Of a stretch of 48,305 nucleotides of DNA, positions 47,532-48,305 are shown piece by piece; the stretch's first letter is position 1, and each line of letters begins with the position of its first letter. This DNA comes from Oscillospiraceae bacterium. Lineage in GTDB: Bacteria; Bacillota; Clostridia; Oscillospirales; Oscillospiraceae. The stretch covers positions 1-48,305 of the forward strand of contig CAJTFN010000025.1 of assembly GCA_910575815.1 (NCBI GenBank). The letters are read 5' to 3'. A program made the translations under genes and the position numbers. The notes below the pieces were generated by a model, which worked only from the letters and a program-made list of their open reading frames with translations, did no database searches and had not been told where the DNA came from.

Positions 47532-47656
47532 GTGATTTTCCTCCTTTCTCCGCAGTCGGTGGCGGGGGATATAGGCCAGCGGAAACAGAACAGACGCGAA
47601 GCGGGTGTTCCGTTTCTGCTGGCGCACAAGGGGTTTGGGGAAGGTACTTCCCCATC

Positions 47657-47732
47657 GCGTCCGCAAGGACGCAACAGCCCCCGGCAGGGCGCACAGCACC
47701 GGAACGGTGTATAAGTGCGCCGTTAAGAACGG
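47657..47732. other. oriT: putative origin of transfer (oriT), pIP501/RSF1010 type
   Basis: CACCG-GAA-CGGTG (47697-47709) is a perfect inverted repeat, immediately followed by TATAAGTGCGCC (47710-47721). The core TAAGTGCGCC is the conserved nick-site sequence of MOB-Q plasmids such as pIP501 and R1162, which also have an inverted repeat just 5' to it. Further hairpins flank it: GCGTCC-GCAA-GGACGC (47657-47672) and CCGTT-AAG-AACGG (47720-47732). It lies between the relaxase gene and DUF3847, the expected place. Confidence 0.8.
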
Positions 47733-47735
47733 ACT

Positions 47736-48017
47736 TTAGTTTGTGGGGGCGATTTTTTGCGCCTTTTCCGCCGTTTCCTCTGCTCCCGGCAGACGGGAAA
47801 GGTCAATCAGAAACGCCTTGAGCGATTCGCCGTCCATGCTGGCGGTGAAGGGAAACACGCCCTCCATGATCGCGCCATGCACAATCAGGCGGTGGTTCCG
47901 AGCGTGGCGTTCTGCATCCCTCTGCTTGTTCAGCAAAATCTTTACCTGGTTCTCGTATTGGGCGGCTTCCTTTTTTGCTTCGTCACGTTGCTTCAACAGG
48001 GATTCTTTTTTATCCAT
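47736..48017 (-). CDS. DUF3847 family protein
   Basis: 93 residues from ATG 48015-48017; an earlier ATG at 48023 is too close to the GGAGCA site. A coiled-coil start (KKESLLKQRDEAKKEAAQYE NQVKILLNKQRDAERHARNH, split) is followed by RLIVHGAIMEGVFPFTASMD and GESLKAFLIDLSRLPGAEE. The family is encoded before MobA/L relaxases in Clostridial mobilizable elements and probably assists relaxosome assembly; this is inference from position. Confidence 0.88.
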   Translation of the reverse strand: MDKKESLLKQRDEAKKEAAQYENQVKILLNKQRDAERHARNHRLIVHGAIMEGVFPFTASMDGESLKAFLIDLSRLPGAEETAEKAQKIAPTN

Positions 48018-48108
48018 TGACATTGCTCCATTTCTGTAAAATTGATTTGAGAGAAAAAGTGGAAAACAGGATTTAATCAGGCAACAGTGACTTTCATGTC
48101 GAACAAAA

Positions 48109-48145
48109 AATGACCGCTATCCCGTTTCTTGGGATAGCGGTCATT
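48109..48145 (-). terminator. strong terminator on the minus strand
   Basis: AATGACCGCTATCCC (48109-48123), loop GTTTCTT, GGGATAGCGGTCATT (48131-48145). On the minus strand it is followed by TTTTTTGTTC. It would stop a transcript entering from beyond the right edge, so DUF3847 starts a new transcription unit. Confidence 0.85.
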
Positions 48146-48216
48146 CGCTGCTTGTTCAAAATTGGAGGCGGTGTCCTCATGTGAATACTCCTATTACAAT
48201 AAGATTTACGGTAAGA

Positions 48217-48242
48217 GGCACGGCAGCCAGCCGTGTCTTTTT
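48217..48242 (+). terminator. plus-strand terminator near the window edge
   Basis: GGCACGGC (48217-48224), loop AGCCA, GCCGTGTC (48230-48237), then TTTTT. No plus-strand gene precedes it, so it may end a small RNA or an antisense transcript. The remaining 60 bases to the edge show nothing I can assign. Confidence 0.65.
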
Positions 48243-48305
48243 CCTCATTGTTGCCAAAGCTGTTAGAATGGGAAGGCATTGGTCTGACGTATCACTCCAG
48301 GGACT

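Noticed and set aside
1..48305. CRISPR arrays, tRNA or rRNA genes, insertion sequences with DDE transposases
   Set aside because: I looked for regular direct repeats, cloverleaf-like sequence, rRNA motifs and transposase signatures and saw none; a covariance-model search would be needed to exclude small RNAs.

Overview
The window looks like a chromosomal segment of a high-GC gut Clostridia species, most like the Oscillospiraceae (Flavonifractor, Oscillibacter or Lawsonibacter relatives). The evidence is Firmicutes gene sets (ylxM-ffh-rpsP-khpA, tmcAL next to ackA, DUF421 with DUF4363, a FapA/DUF342 protein), strong AGGAGG ribosome binding sites, TTGACA/TATAAT promoters and a GC-rich codon bias. 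Genus is an inference. No rRNA, tRNA or CRISPR array was seen.

Positions 1-7790 are housekeeping and envelope genes: an RsiV-like lipoprotein, tmcAL, divergent ackA, a frameshifted small gene, a DUF421/DUF4363 membrane pair, an ECF sigma factor with its membrane anti-sigma protein, and an unknown protein. Positions 7791-16013 form a chemosensory block: a FIST sensor with a soluble chemoreceptor, a FapA protein, and a transmembrane chemoreceptor paired with an orphan sugar-type binding lipoprotein. Positions 16225-22973 hold the signal-recognition/ribosome operon (ylxM, ffh, rpsP, khpA, ending early, without rimM and trmD), a flavodiiron protein, an amidohydrolase, a HAD phosphatase and a membrane-bound XRE regulator. 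Positions 23212-30706 are a LacI-controlled amino-sugar locus: divergent lacI, TRAP transporter (P-M-Q order), cupin, SIS-domain protein, NagB and NagA. Two perfect palindromes in the divergent region are likely LacI operators.

From 30788 to 39312 the sequence becomes a mosaic of broken pieces. It holds a sigma54-regulator tail, a relaxase N-terminus with two frameshifts, a VOC-protein head, and an intact two-sigma/anti-sigma/secreted-protein module. These are followed by the transfer module of a Tn1549/CD1107-type conjugative element that has been cut, partly inverted and re-joined: MobC, DUF4313, Cys-rich VLP and DUF4366; inverted C40-peptidase and DUF4315 fragments; a VirB4 scrap joined to an MT-A70 head; a DNA methyltransferase; and a VirB6-like protein fused to a SpoVG-like protein.

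From about 39312 to the right edge lies a second, far more intact mobilizable element: two AT-rich small genes, a large serine recombinase with an unusual C-terminal domain, TnpW, a DnaC-like ATPase, a replisome organizer, a second Cys-rich VLP, a RepA-like initiator, ParB, a DeoR-type HTH protein, a MobA/L relaxase with a probable ATA start, a pIP501-like oriT, and DUF3847. It appears to have inserted into the VirB6-like gene of the older element. All family names come from reading the translations; no database was searched.
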